A stretch of 64,000 nucleotides of DNA. It comes from Macrotis lagotis (Eukaryota > Chordata > Mammalia > Peramelemorphia > Peramelidae). The DNA lies in NCBI RefSeq assembly GCF_037893015.1, contig NC_133666.1, forward strand, positions 466,575,642 through 466,639,641, read 5' to 3'. Below are positions 1 to 12,179 of the stretch, piece after piece. The notes beneath the pieces were generated by a model. That model saw only the letters and a program-made list of their open reading frames with translations. It had not been told where the DNA came from and did not search any database. The stretch's first letter is position 1. The number at the start of each line of letters is the position of its first letter. The position numbers and the translations under genes are program-made.

Positions 1-118
1 ATGTAATTTTCCAACGTTTATAGAAATCTTGGATCTTAAAGGGGGTGTACTTCACACCTATGAAGGTCAATCCAGTTTCCCAGTCTGAGTGGGAAGTCCC
101 TTTGTGGCTCACCAAAAA
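1..118 (-). mobile_element. ERV 5' leader fragment next to LTR
   Basis: Read on the minus strand, the sequence right after the LTR begins TTTTTGGTGAGCCAC. This has the layout of a retroviral leader: an LTR ending in CA, a few T residues, then a TGG-led primer-binding site. I could not match the site to a particular tRNA. The internal part of the provirus would continue left, outside the window, so whether gag-pol survives cannot be judged. No open frame is seen here. The assignment is inferred from layout, not from a protein match. Confidence 0.45.
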
Positions 119-549
119 TGTTACTGTTTGATTATTGCCTGTGACAATCACAATTCAAACCCGGGAATGCAGCTGTGGAAGAAAATAGAGACTTATTAAA
201 AGAAGTTACAACACAAAAGTAAGTGATAGGTAAAGAGAGAGACATAGATAAAAGAATAGTCTGGGCAAGAGAGTGAGAAGCTACTGACCCTGAGTGGAGG
301 TCCAACTCAGATTTTATGGTCTTAGCCCCTTATCCAGAAATAAAAGGGGAATTCCTCCCCCACCAATAGAAATTAGGTAGGGAGTTGAAGAAGACTGAGG
401 AGATCAGGATACAAATTTTACATTAAACAATGAAACAATAGTAGTCAATTTACATCTCAAGAGCAGGAAACCCCCTTTTTAACAAGATTTAACAGTATTT
501 AAGATTATAGGTTCTGGTTTTTTTTTTGCTACATTCATAATTCTCTACA
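119..549 (-). mobile_element. Endogenous retrovirus LTR (minus orientation)
   Basis: On the minus strand this 431-bp block starts TGTAGAGAATTATG and ends AACAGTAACA read back to front as ...CAGTAACA, giving the TG...CA ends of an LTR. A TATA-like CATAAAAT lies at about 312-320 on the minus strand. A polyadenylation-like TTAATAAG follows about 115 bp downstream at roughly 190-200. A primer-site-like sequence lies directly outside the CA end. The outer target-site repeat cannot be checked because the other LTR is not in the window. A class I (gammaretrovirus-like) origin is a guess. Confidence 0.5.
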
Positions 550-719
550 TCTTTTCCCTGCATCAAAAGCTATGACTCTCAGGGCTAACTAGCACTATTG
601 CAATAGAATAATTAACTTCTTCAAGTTCATATCTTTCTCCCTTAATCCTTTTCTATTTATTGTTGACAAATTTATTTTTCTAAAGTGTTGTTTTGGTTTT
701 GGCACTTTCTTGTTCAGAA

Positions 720-1280
720 ATCTTCAGGGGTTATCTATTTCCTATGATTAAAATTCAAATTCCTTGACTTTGGATGGCTTCCATAATTTGGCCCCAATAT
801 CCCATTCCAACCTTAACTTCTACTTTTCTGTGTAACCTGATCTTCTCATTGTTCCCCACATACATTTTGTATTTTCTGGCTCTCAATACATTCTCCATGC
901 TATTCATTCCCTCAATTATTCCATTTGTGTTGATTAAATATTATCCCTATTTTCAAATCCAGTTCATATCCCACTCTCTCATGAAATCTCTTCTCATCAA
1001 CCCAGGCAGAAATCATCTTCCTTAAAATTCTTCTAGTATTTTATTTCTTTTTTTAAAAAATGATATTTTATTTTCTAATTATGTATAACACAAATTTTAA
1101 TATTTTTAAAGTTTAAAGTTCCAAATTCTCTTACTCCTTCCTACTTCTCCCCACATCAATTAAACTGAAATTTTCTCCAAATTGGGACTTTTGTCCTATA
1201 CATCTTTTCATTATTTGTAGTACATAATACAGTGCCTTTTCCATGGTGGACGAAAAAATTATTTTTGAATGAATGAACTT
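720..1280 (+). repeat. L2 LINE 3' end, interrupted
   Basis: The text follows the L2 3' region: a 'catttaaagccc/cataatttggcccc'-type stretch, then 'cctgatcttctcattgttccccacat', then a terminal 'acagtgccttttccatgg...gaatgaatgaac' close to the usual L2 end. The AT-rich piece at about 1035-1160 resembles the antisense 3' end of an L1 and may be a nested fragment. The short frame at 774-1025 has no independent support. This is decayed LINE sequence, not a gene. Confidence 0.5.
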
Positions 1281-2639
1281 TTTTTTTAGCAATTAATACC
1301 ATAATGGAGGATGTAGCAAGGGACAATTTGGGCAAAAACCATATTGCCTTTGAGACTAGAAATTGCTGGTCTTAGTGTAAGGAGAAAAAAGAACTCCAGA
1401 AAATAATATTGCCATATGTTCAAAAAGAGTCACCCAGGAACCTTCCTAAATACCCCTGGAATTAAGAGTTCATGAACAGATACTACATAAGAAAGACAGA
1501 AATGCTTTTCTTTCCACTGTACTTCTTTTAAGGTTAGCACAAAAAAAAAAACAGAAATTGAGGAAGTAATGAGGTATGAAGATAGGATTGCCCCACTTCC
1601 TCAGAGAGCTTGATAAATCCTTATAATGACAAACCAATGGGTTGCAGAGATTCCAGAGACTTTGTGTTATCTGTCCCATTGTGTCACAATGAGAAAAGGA
1701 TGTGGGTAAGATGAAGGCAAAGCATGGTATCTGGCTTCCAATTATAGCTCCTACCTCAGGAAAAAAATGCAGATTAGACCATTAGGCAAATGCCCAGCTA
1801 TCAGCAAGGCTAGCCTAAATCTGAAAGAAATGGTTTTAAAAAGACTTTTAAAATGTTAAATATGAAAAATGGATTTTTGTAGTAGAAAAACAATAGTTTC
1901 ATCTCTAATGAGATATTATTCATGAATAAGTGACTAGTCACAGAGGGAAACAATAACTTCACACTATGTGGATGAAATTAAGGAAGCAAGTAAGAAAAAT
2001 ATGTACCATCTATATGATGAACTATCTTGGGTCTAACATTCTGCATAAACACCAAGTCTGAGCAATCTCACTTAGCCTTGTGGTTTGTCTGTGTGAAACT
2101 CTACTTGAGAGACAGTGTCACACTGGAGAAGACTAATTTCACACTATTAACACCAGTAAGCATGTTCACTTTTAAAATATAGACTCCCTGGGGTTAATCA
2201 AAGTCTGAGAGTCTTGTTTCAGAGAAAAATAAAGATAAAACATTGGATTAGTTTTTCCATATAGCAACTATTACTGGAAATCCAAATGAAAATACTGGAA
2301 ATAAATCATTAAAAATATAGAGATTGATATAAATGCAAATTTTCTGTCTTATTTTAAGTTTTTTACTCTATAGTACTGTTTTCTTTTTCTATATACTTGC
2401 TTACTTGGAATAAACACTAAAGAATATTTTCTATATTGACCCCAATTTTCCTTACCATTCTCGGGAAGTCTTGGGGGAATTTAATTTTGAAATTTAGAAC
2501 TTCTATCTTCTCTTGCCACCCATTCCATGAAAACTTTCCTGAGCCTCATATTAGAAAATAACTTTCCTTCCTTTGACCTTGTAGTTCATTTTATACCTTA
2601 CTAGCTCACAGATCATGTTTTATTTTGTTTCATAATTAC
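1281..2639. other. Unassigned intergenic sequence
   Basis: AT-rich sequence with no convincing gene, RNA or repeat family visible. The 69-aa frame on the minus strand at 1470-1679 shows no recognisable domain and is compatible with chance. Confidence 0.5.
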
Positions 2640-2815
2640 TGGTATGTATGTAGCATTCCTCCTTTTAAGTTATAAGCCACATATTTCAGCAGTGTTAGGT
2701 TCAAATCCCTTATGTACTTCAACTTTGAGGATTGGAGTTCCTTTAACTGTAGGATGGAGAGTTGGATTAAAGGACTTCTAAGATCCTTTCTATCAATACT
2801 TCTTAAACTATAGCC
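2640..2815 (+). repeat. MIR-type SINE
   Basis: Contains a 'gttcaaatccc' B-box-like core, then 'ggatggagagttggattaaaggacttctaagatcctttc', which resembles the 3' half of MIR/THER-type SINEs. Strongly diverged. Orientation follows the core order. Confidence 0.45.
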
Positions 2816-3599
2816 TATAGTGGGATAATAAAAAAAAATTGTGTAATCCTTTGAAGTTAAAGATCTTATTCTTGCTAATCTTGGAGTCTCCCTTTTGATT
2901 ATTCACAGCTACTATTTACAAACTGGGAAATATCTAACTTGAACTGAATCTATAGTTTTAACTGTATAGGACAGAGCAATGCAAAGAATTCTAATCTGTA
3001 TATTTTAAAGTGTGATGAATTGAGAACATCATTATATATTTTTACTCAAGGTAAAGGAATAGTTTTAAAGTAAGGTTTTTGGAATAATATTAATTCCTTT
3101 ACAAATAACTAAAAAATAAAAAGGGGAAAGGGATTTTTTAAAATTACTATTATAAAGTGTTGAGAGAAAAAATAAAAACCCTCCAAAGAATTCAATGTAT
3201 CTTCTAACACCCAAATTATTCTATTAAAAAAATGGTGAGAGAAATTTTCTCATAAAGAGATAACACTAGTGTCAGACTCTTTTAAGTACCTTGATCTCAG
3301 GGCCATGGGGAGAGAGGTACAAGTTTATGGCAACTTACATTGTTTTTTTTTTAAGTGAAGAAGGTTAAACTGAATGCCAAGGGCAGCCTTGGATGAGAAA
3401 TAAGCCAAGAAGAGCAATTTGAGGGTGTGTTGGAGAGGCAATTACCTTCCCACCCTTATTCTATAATTAATGCTACCAAGATGCTACTATTTGCTGCCAG
3501 CAGGATGATAACATAGCCTATCCTTGATTCACCCTACCTTAGGCATGGGCATGCCTCATCACTCTGCCTAATCAAGAAATATAATTAATAGTGGCTTAA
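2816..3599. other. Unassigned intergenic sequence
   Basis: No gene or clear repeat recognised. The composition is ordinary AT-rich, with short A and T runs. Confidence 0.5.
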
Positions 3600-3745
3600 C
3601 TTGGTCTCTGGGAGTTGATGGCTTTGTAAACTCAGACAAGTCATTTATCTCTCAGCTTTTCTCTACTTCCTCATTGGAAAAATGAGGGTATTGAACTGGG
3701 TGACCTCAGAGGACTGAGGCTAGCTCTAAGAATCTCTGCCTTTTA
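3600..3745 (+). repeat. MIR-type SINE
   Basis: Shows the order 'gacaagtcatttatctctcagctt...ctacttcctcattggaaaaatgagggtattgaactgggtgacctcagaggac...agctctaagaatct', a MIR-class core and tail. Diverged but in the expected order. Confidence 0.6.
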
Positions 3746-5663
3746 GACTTTTTCCTTAATACTAATTTCCTGGAGAGAAAAAAAAAATCTCCAATAACAG
3801 TCACTTTCAAATATGTTAAGAATTTTTAAATGGGAGTGGGAATTTGATTCAATAAAATAGAAACCTTGATCTCAATAAGTACAGAAAATAATACTCATTA
3901 GTATCATAGTTATAATGATAGGTGTAGGGTGTGTTTAAGGAAGACTAGTACCTTGGTGTGAGGGTTGCTTTCCACCTTTGATGTACACCTGAGCCACCTA
4001 ACTCTCATCTGTGACTCCAAGAAGTTGTAGTATGCACATTGGCCACACCCCAGTAAACTGTTTTGGCAGGCAGGCTAAACCAGGTTGAGGGTAACAGACA
4101 GAGTCTCATACTCATCAGTAAGTAGTGGAGGTGTCTACCCCAAGCATGTAAAGTCTTCCATTGGTGGAATGGGCAGAGGAGAACAGTTTGTTCTAATGGT
4201 CATAAAGCTAGCTGAAACTGGTGCTGTGGAGCACCTAGAGCTTGCTTAGACATCAAAAACACCAAATTTATCCACTGCATCTAAAGCCATCACCAGTTGA
4301 TGGTTGTCTTGACTCTGTCTTGCTATGCTGAATCATGATGACTTTGGAAGAGAGAGTGAGGTAATCGATTTTGTGTAGCTCTACCTTACTTAAATACAAT
4401 TTATGCATGCAACAAAAGACATCATTCAAAGCTGTAGATGCAGATACACTGGGAGCTGCAGTCACAACCCTGCACACAGGCAGCCCAGACCATAGGGTCA
4501 TTTCTCCCCCTGAAAGCAGCAGTGGGATTCAGCTGCTCCCTGGGTGACTGAGCAATCCTTTTAAGGATTATACTGCTCACCTCCTGATGCAAAGAAGGGC
4601 CTAGAAAAGATGCCTTAAAAATTGTCTGCTTACCTTATGCAACCCTGGCCTGATTATCGTGGCAGATGAGGATCCCACAATGAGATTGATGTACAAAAAT
4701 AACCTACAAGAACTTTTTCAAAGAAGATTCCACTCTCCATCAGTGCTTGGAATGTACAAATACTTATAGACAACACAAGATCCAATAGACCTGAAAGATG
4801 AACAGCTCTTGTTACCAGAGAACTCAGTAGGTATGGTGTCCAAATAGTAGACCTGAGTAAAACAAGGCAGGCAAATGAAGACCAGCTTACTGAAGCTGGA
4901 GCCAGATACATGTTTTTGTGGAGTGGTCACAGTGAAAGGGAATGCCGTGAAGCTGGGGTAGGTTTTGCAATCAAAACTAATCTAGTCAGCACTCTTGGAT
5001 ACCTACCAAAAGGAGTAAACCACAGGCTAATGGTGATGTGATTGCCTCTTCCAGGAAAAAGCTATGCCACCATCATCAGTACCTATGCTCTCATCATGAC
5101 AAACAGTGATAAAGTTGAAGAAAAAATTTATGAAGACCTGGAGACCCAACAATGTACCAAAAGAGGACAAGCTTATAATTCTGAGTGAATTTAATGCTAG
5201 AGTAGGCTCAGATTACCAGACATGACAGAGAGACCTTGGGAGGAATGGAGTTGGAAACAACAACAGCAATGGTCACCTTGTACTGAAGATTTATGCATCT
5301 CATGATCTTCTCATCACAAACATTATCTTCTGTTTACTTAACACAAAAAACTTCCTGGATGCAGCTTCATGGCAAACATTGGTATCTATTATATTATGTG
5401 ATTGTAAGGAGAAGAGACAAATAGGTTGTGACAGTGATAAAGGCAATGTGTGGTGCAGAGTGCTGGATTGATCATAGACTCATCCTCTCTAAACTAAATA
5501 TTCATATTCAACCAAAACAGCAGAGCCAAGGCAAAATGAATTCTAGAAGAATTAATGTAAAGGAATTAGAATAGTTTTTTTTTGCTAACTTGGAGGAAAA
5601 CTGAGCCAACACACAGTTGGTAACAGTGGAGCAGAAAAAGAGTGGGCAACTTTCAGAGATCTA

Positions 5664-6290
5664 GTGTACAGCATTGTATTTGCTCATCTGAGCCAGAACA
5701 CTCACAAATACCAAGACTGGTTTGATAAAAATGATAGGGAAATAGAGAAGCCACTAAATGAAAAACAAGAACTCCACAAGATTTACCAGCAGGATAGTTC
5801 ATCCATTTCTAAGAAGGCAGCATTTAATTTCATCAAAAGTAAAGTCCAAATGAAACTTAGAGAGATGCAGGACTCTTGGTTCAGTAAGAGAGCAGATGAA
5901 ATTCAATTTTATGCAGACAGAAACAAACCAAAATGTGTTTATGAGGCCCTCAAGGCTTTTTATAGGTCAAAGACATATGGTGCATGTCAACTACTTAATG
6001 TTGACAGATCCACATTGATTAATGATAGGCTCAGTAAGAAGGCAGATGAAATTCAATTCCATGCAGACAGTAACAAACCAAAATGCTTTTATAATGCCCT
6101 GAAGACTGTTTATGGGCCAAAGACATATGCTGCATCTAAACTACTCATTAATGATAGATCCACATTGATTAATGAGAGGGACATGATCCTAGAGAGTTGG
6201 GCTGAACACTTTCATGGTGTTCTTAACAGACCATCATCAATACGGAAGCCACTGACCATTTACCTCAAGTTGAAGTCAATCAGGCCCTAG
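5664..6290 (+). pseudogene. RTE ORF fragment upstream of RT core
   Basis: A 208-residue open stretch of the RTE polyprotein lying between endonuclease and RT. It contains the family-typical SKKAAFN...KVQ.KLR.MQDSW and AEHFHGVLNRPSSI blocks. The segment around KADEIQF.AD.NKPKC is present twice in tandem (residues about 73-122 and 123-172), because of a 150-bp DNA duplication that kept the frame. The frame stops at 6290, and the family-typical continuation is picked up in a second piece (6314-6538). It is a relic with no sign of a host gene. Confidence 0.75.
5881..6180 (+). repeat. 150-bp tandem duplication inside the RTE
   Basis: Two consecutive copies, 5881-6030 and 6031-6180. Both open with TCAGTAAGA and both contain GCAGATGAAATTCAATT, AACAAACCAAAATG and AGATCCACATTGATTAATGA. 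The unit length is a multiple of three. The copies differ at a moderate number of positions, so the duplication is not recent. Confidence 0.85.
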
Positions 6291-7531
6291 CTGAAGTTCC
6301 AACAGAAGAGGTTTTGAATGCCATTAAACTTTCTAGTGGCAAAGCATCAAGTAGTGATTCTATTCCATCTGAGATCTACAAGATGGGGGGTCCATTGCTT
6401 ATCCAAAAACTGACTGAAATTTTCCAGGCCAATTTATCCCCCAAGAATTCAAGAATATCTCCATCATACATCTCTATAAAGATAAAGGGAATAGGAATAG
6501 ATTTTCCTGTGACAATCACAGGGGGATTTCTCTTTTAGTCATTCCTGCTAAGTCTTGCCAGAATCTTTCTCAATAGGCTGATCCTTCACCTGGAAGTTGA
6601 TCACCTTCCTGAGAGCCAGTGTGGCTTCAGAAAGGGTCGAGGAACAGTCAATATAGAGTTTGCTGCCTGACAACTCCAGGAAAAATGCCAGAAACCAACC
6701 AGAAGTCTGTATAGAACATTTGAGATCTGACCAAGGCCTTTGATACCTTCAGTCACAAGGGTTTATGGAAAATTATGTCAAAATTTAGTTGCCCAAAGAA
6801 CTTCATCAATATTGTACATCAATTTCATGATGGCATGAATGCCCAGGTTCTGGATGGTGGATGATGCTCTCGAATTTTTCCAGTCACCAATGGAGTAAAA
6901 CAAGGATGTGTCCTTGTTCCTTTACTTTTTAGCATGATATTTTCAACCATGTTATCAAATGTCTTCAATGAGGATAAACATGGTCTCAAGGTCAGCTGCT
7001 TCACTGATGGCAAATTCTTCAACTTGAAAAGGCTACAAGCCAAGACCAAAGTGGAGGGAGTTGTTGGTGCATGATCTTCAGTCTGCAGATGACTGTGCAC
7101 TCACTGCAGCCTCTGAATCTAAGATGCAACAATGGTTTGGTTCTCTGCTGCTTGTGCTAATTTTGGTCTAACAATTAACACCAAGAAAACACAGGTTGCT
7201 CTATCAGCCAGCACCATACTATTCATATATGGAGCTATTGATTACAGCAAATAGAGAGTGCTATGGACAAGTTCACTTACCTTGACAGTGTCCTTTCCAG
7301 AGAGGTATACATTGACAATGGGGCTGGCACAAGCATTGCTTAGAGCTAGCTCAGTATTTGGGAGGCTCCAAAAGAAAGTGTGGGAGAGAATAGGTATTAG
7401 ACTGACTACCATACTGAAGATCTACAGAGCTGTTGTGCTGACCTCATTGCTATATGACTATGAAACCTGGACTGTCTACCAGCACCATGTCAGGAAACTG
7501 AATCACTTCCGTTTAAATTGTCTTAAGAAGA

Positions 7532-7705
7532 GTCTGAAGGGGTAGCTAGGTGGCACAATGGATAGAGCACCGGCCCTGGAGTCAGGAGTAGCTGAGTTCA
7601 AATCCAACCTCAGACACTTAATAATTACCTAGCTGTGTAGCCTTGGGCAAGCCACTTAACCCCATTGCCCTGCAAAAACTAAAAGGTAAAAAAAAGGGTC
7701 TGAAG
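7532..7705 (+). mobile_element. WSINE1-like SINE nested in RTE
   Basis: A tRNA-derived SINE starts GGGTAGCTAGGTGGCACAATGG at 7540 and ends in an A-rich tail at 7697. It is flanked by 8-bp repeats GTCTGAAG (7532-7539 and 7698-7705). It lies inside the RTE reading frame and so is younger than the RTE copy. Confidence 0.85.
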
Positions 7706-8053
7706 ATCACCTGGCAGGAGAAGATACCAGACACTGGGGTCCTTTCTTGAGATAAACTGCTTAGCATTCCAACATTACTGAAGAGAATGCAGCTACCACG
7801 GGCTGGACACATTGTAAGAATGTCAGGCATATGCTTGTCAAAAAAACTATTTTATGGAGAACTTACACAGGACAAGTGCTCACTAAGCCACCATGAAGGT
7901 CTCATTGAAGAACTTTAGAATTGATTATACAGCTTGGGAGACACTGGCACAGGACTACCCAGCAAGGCGTGCCTTCATCAGTAAGGGTATTGCACTCTAT
8001 GACAAAGGCAAACTTGAAGTAGCTCAAAGGAAAAATGACAACCATGTTTAGAG

Positions 8054-9310
8054 TACCCATCTATTTTCCTGCATCCCCTCCAGCAAATGTCATTTTCCCT
8101 TTTTATCATCTTAGCCAATATGATGAGAATGAGGTAATATCTTAGAGTTGTTTAATTTTAATTTCTCTATTAATAATTTAAAAAATTTTAATAATTAGTC
8201 TATTGATAGGTTTTTCTTTTCTGAAAACTGCCTATTCACATGCTTTGTTCATTTGTCAACTGAGAAATGACTCTTTTTCTTGTAAATTTGATTCAATTCC
8301 AGAAATGGGACTTTTATCAAAGAAAATTTATATAAAAATATTTTCCCCCAGCTTCCTACTTTTCTTCTAATTTCAGTTGAATTTGTTTGTTTGGGTTAAA
8401 AAATTTCCTAATTTTATGTAATCAAAATTATTCATTTTTTCTTCCATGAAACTCTTTATCTTTTATTTGGTAATAGACTTTTCCCCTATCCATATATCTT
8501 ATTGGTAATTTCTTCCAAGCTCTACTAGTGTGCTTATGATATCAGAACTAATGCACTGTAAGATGTTACTCTATGCCTAGTTTCTGCTAGACTATGCTCC
8601 CCCATTTCTCAGTGAGTTTTTTTAAAAGTTCCCAAGATTTTGCCAAATAGTGACTTCTTGCCCAAATATCTGGGATCTTTGAATTTATCAAACATGTTTA
8701 CTTTACTTTTGTTTCTGACTTTTGTGTACCTAATCTGTTCTGCTCATTATCCTTTTATTTCTTATTCAGGACCAAATTGTTTTTGCCAATTATAGTTTTG
8801 TATTAGTATTGGAAATCTGTTGTTGCTAGGATTTCTTTTCTTATTTTTTTCATGGATTCCCATGGAAATACTAACCTTTTATTCTTCCAAGATTTTGTTA
8901 TTTTTTTCTAGCTCTATAAAGTAATATTTTGATAATTTTATTGGTATGACACTGAATAAGATCAATTTAGGTAGTACTATTATTTTTATTATACTGACTT
9001 GGTCTACCCAAGAGCAATTAATACTTCTGTGTGGAGTGTTTTGTAGTTGTGCTTATATAGTTCCTGTGTGTGTCATCACAGATAGACTTACAGATGTTTT
9101 ATGCTCTCTGGGTTCATTTTAAATGGAATTTCTCTTTCTGTCTCTTCTAGCCAGATTTTAATAACATTCAGAAATGTTGATGAGTTGATGTTGCTAATGA
9201 GTTTATTTTATATCCTGCAACTTTACTGAAGTTATCTATTATTTTATTGGTTTTCTAGTTGACTCTCAAGGGATATGATCTGCATCATATCATCTGTAAA
9301 AAAAATGAAT
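8054..9310 (-). mobile_element. L1 ORF2 3' part, degenerate
   Basis: Read on the minus strand, a FADD-like catalytic stretch lies near 9285-9300. It is followed by an LE..NN.S.VAGYKIN-like block, the GR.NI.KM..LPK-like block and the far C-terminal part down to about 8060. The order is that of L1 ORF2 from the RT palm onward. Many stops and small indels are present. It abuts the truncated RTE end at about 8053. Confidence 0.7.
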
Positions 9311-9925
9311 AAATAAATAAAAGTGTTCTTTCTTTCTTTCTTGCCTTTACTTATTCTTCAATTTCTTATTCTTATCTCATTGCTACAGCGAGCATTTCTT
9401 CAACAAGCATTTTAAACATCTAGACTCTACTAGATTTTAAAGCCTGGAACTCAAAGATAAAATGGGGGGGGATAGAATATGACAAGTGCAAAGTTATAAA
9501 AAAAGTGAGGCACTATAGGAAGAAGAATCATCTTTAGCTGGAAGAAGTCAATGAAAGCTTCACGGAGAAGGCTAAAGAGGGCTTTATTATATTAAAGCTC
9601 AATAAGAGCTGAACTAGGACCAATATTAAAGGAAAATTTACTAATAATTAAATAGGTCTAAAATTAAAGTAAGTGATCTTGTGAGATAATGAGTTTACTA
9701 TTGGTAAAAATGTTCAAAAACAAACTCTAGGCAACCACCATCTATTGAGGATAACTAATGGTACTCTCCCTATTATAGCACCTTTTATATTATATATGAT
9801 AACAAATTTTAAAAATTTCTCTGTACTGTCTAGACTTTGAAGATGCCAAAGAGAAATGGAAAGTATAGACCTAAATGACTTTGGGAAATTTTCAGAAAGG
9901 GAAAAGAGTAATTTAGTTAGAAAAA
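9311..9925. other. Unassigned sequence with TTTC microsatellite
   Basis: A short TTTC run sits at 9329-9344 and a G run at 9463-9470. No gene is recognised. The 86-aa minus frame at 9714-9974 overlaps a MIR copy and looks like chance. Confidence 0.45.
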
Positions 9926-9929
9926 GTGA

Positions 9930-10070
9930 TGAATTTGTAGACAGGTTCAAATCCCTGCTTTGCACATTTGCCATCTATGAGACTTTAGATAAGTCATTTA
10001 GCATCTTTGGGCCTCAGTTTTCTCTTCTGTCATATGATGAGGGTGGCTAAAATGACATTTAAAATTCCTT
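9930..10070 (+). repeat. MIR-type SINE
   Basis: Core 'ggttcaaatccctgctttgcac', then 'atgagactttagataagtcatttagcatctttgggcctcagttttc', then 'tgatgagggtggctaaaatgac': the MIR/THER order on the + strand. Confidence 0.7.
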
Positions 10071-10755
10071 TATCTTAGAACAAGGAGGAGGGAACATTGT
10101 TTATTTGTTTGTTTGGGCAAAGGCAGTTCTTCATGATTTTATTTCTCTCCTTGTGGTCTTTCTTGAGTAGATTATTCATGTTCTCTGGCTTCCAAGAAAC
10201 AGAGTTTGACAGTATATGTTTAGATTGGGGTCATCCTAGAAGCCTGATAAACAATGAGAAGGCAGAAAGAAAAGGATGTACTTAAGCTATTCATATTCTC
10301 TAATTGAGTTTCCTAGGGAGCATCATGAACTGATATTGAGAAAGACACTAGCCGAGTTCCCCAAGATAACTGACTTGCCCTAATATCAGATTTGCCTATT
10401 GCTTAGTAGTTTGAGTGACAATCATTACAGGAATAGTCAGATTTTGGGAGGTGAATATGCTGATCCAAGAAAGTCTGTTGCACAATTTTTGCCTTTGAAG
10501 CCAAAATCCCAGAAAAACCAAGAAGTAGAAAAAATAATTCTCTACTAATATGGCCTTTAGGTTACCCTAGTGATGACCAGGTCCAGAAAACTGAGTGAAA
10601 GCTGCTAAGACTTCAGTCTCTAATCAGAAACTACAGAATTAGAAGAGAAATTAGGATCCCATGGGAATGTAGACTAGAACCATTTAATGTTTAAAAAATT
10701 ATTAGTGGAAATTAATCATAGCCTTAGACTATATGTAAGTTGGGTAGTACTGAAA
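10071..10755. other. Unassigned intergenic sequence
   Basis: No gene, RNA or repeat recognised with confidence. Confidence 0.4.
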
Positions 10756-10759
10756 GGGG

Positions 10760-10905
10760 AATGAATGAATGAATTTTAGAATTATTTATGAAGTACACAT
10801 TATGTATGAACCACTGTACTGAAGAATGAGAATCCAAACACAAAAATAGTCTACCCTCAAGGAGATTATAGTCTAATGAGGGAGATAACACAGATAGAGG
10901 GATGG
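10760..10905 (-). repeat. L2 3' end fragment
   Basis: The + strand reads 'aatgaatgaatttt...atgaagtacacattatgtatgaaccactgtactgaagaatgagaatccaaacac...ctaccctcaaggagattatagtctaatgagggagataacac'. This is the reverse complement of the usual L2 3' terminal region. Confidence 0.6.
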
Positions 10906-11189
10906 TTACTTTGAGAAAAGTTAAAGGAATATTGAGTAAGGACCTAGAAAGGCAGACTAACATACCCTTGATTTGATCATTGTTCTAAAAATGAAGAAAC
11001 ACTGAGGACAGGCAGGAACCAAGCTCAAGTTGATAGATCTGGGGTTGAAGTGCTAGCTGGTATATTGTGTGGATAAATCCAGAATGCTGGATCCTGGTAA
11101 CTCATGTATAGCAAAACTATAATAAACTACAGCAGCTTGAGTTTGGAGAGCTACCGTTTGGCATATATTGGCATCAGTGTAGGTTGGAC

Positions 11190-11390
11190 AGAGGAATAGG
11201 AACAGTGTGGTATAATGGAAATAACACAAAACTAGGAGTTAGAAAAACTGAGGAAATCTTGGTTCTTCCATTGACAACCTCCACCACTTCCTTCACTTTT
11301 CTGAGGCTTGGTATCCTTATATATAAAACAAACAAATTGGACTAGAATATCTCTAAAGACAGTTACAACTTTAAGGTTCTGTAATCTTCT
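11190..11390 (+). repeat. MIR-type SINE
   Basis: 'cagtgtggtataatggaaataacacaaaactaggagttagaaaaactgagg', then a 'ttctgaggcttggtatccttatatat' core and an 'attggactagaatatctctaaagacagttacaactttaaggttctgta' tail: the usual MIR order. Confidence 0.7.
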
Positions 11391-12175
11391 AAAATATATG
11401 AACTAGAGATCTCAATGCCTTTCACAAAGCAAAACTTTCAAGTTAAAAATTAAACCTGTGAACCCCCAACTGTCTTCAAAAGCCTTCTTCCCACTGAATT
11501 CTTTCTCACTTTCATATAAGACACTGAAATATAGAATGCTAAGGTTACCATTCATTGCCCCTTGCTTTAAGACTCTCACCAAAAGTTGCATAGCATTTCC
11601 TAAATATTCTGATTTCTCAAGTCATATTAGGTCAAGAGAGAGAGAAATTAAGAAGAAAAGATGGGCAATTATCAAAAGTTCAAAAAAAGAGCAAATGGAA
11701 TGTTGGCATTTTGAATAAATTTAGGAGGGGAGAAGGATAGATATCCCAGAATAACCGAAGGAAACTCATGTGTTTTGCCATTAATAATGGTCCTGGGTTT
11801 CATATTTGTTTGAGGGTTCCCCAGTCCAAGCAATAGGCAGGCAGTTAGCAATATATTCAAGTATAATAAAGCTGGCCCAGGGGAGACATATAAAGGTAAT
11901 GGGATTGTGTAAGACTTGACATGGGATTTGATAGATCCCTGGATAAATGGATATGATGCAAATATGGAAACAGATTTTCTTTTTTTTTTCATCAGTAATC
12001 CCATCATCATAAAGGAGAAGAAATTCCCTCCAGTATACCTATGTTTGGGGAATGGAAGTGATTCTACCACTACCCCAAACTCACTTTGATTCCCTGGGTC
12101 TGTGGTAAAGTCTTATTAACTTGTACTCTACTGAACCTGACCTTGTACTACATTGGCAAAGGCCTCATGAACCCA
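11391..12175. other. Unassigned intergenic sequence
   Basis: No supportable gene or RNA. The 132-aa minus frame (11672-12070) and the 86-aa plus frame (11458-11718) lack recognisable domains. Confidence 0.45.
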
Positions 12176-12179
12176 GGGG

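Larger units (their letters stand above)
3940..8053 (+). mobile_element. Degenerate RTE-type LINE (EN + RT)
   Basis: A long non-LTR retrotransposon of the RTE clade. The GC-richer 5' part (about 3940-4500) is followed by an apurinic-endonuclease region near 5000-5500, where GDFNARVG-like and WIDHR-like blocks can be read through stops. The reverse-transcriptase region (about 5660-7550) shows FRKGRG-, VTNGVKQGC- and ADDCA-like blocks; the last is the catalytic YADD-type box near 7085-7100. The longest open part is 5664-6290. There are many stops and frameshifts, so it is dead. Two structural changes stand out: a 150-bp in-frame tandem duplication (5881-6180) and a SINE inserted at 7540-7697. 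The 3' end seems cut off at about 8053, where L1 sequence begins. The 5' boundary is approximate. Confidence 0.8.

Noticed and set aside
5664-7545. Open stretches as possible host genes
   Set aside because: The residues match RTE endonuclease/reverse-transcriptase blocks and are broken by stops. Transposon relic.
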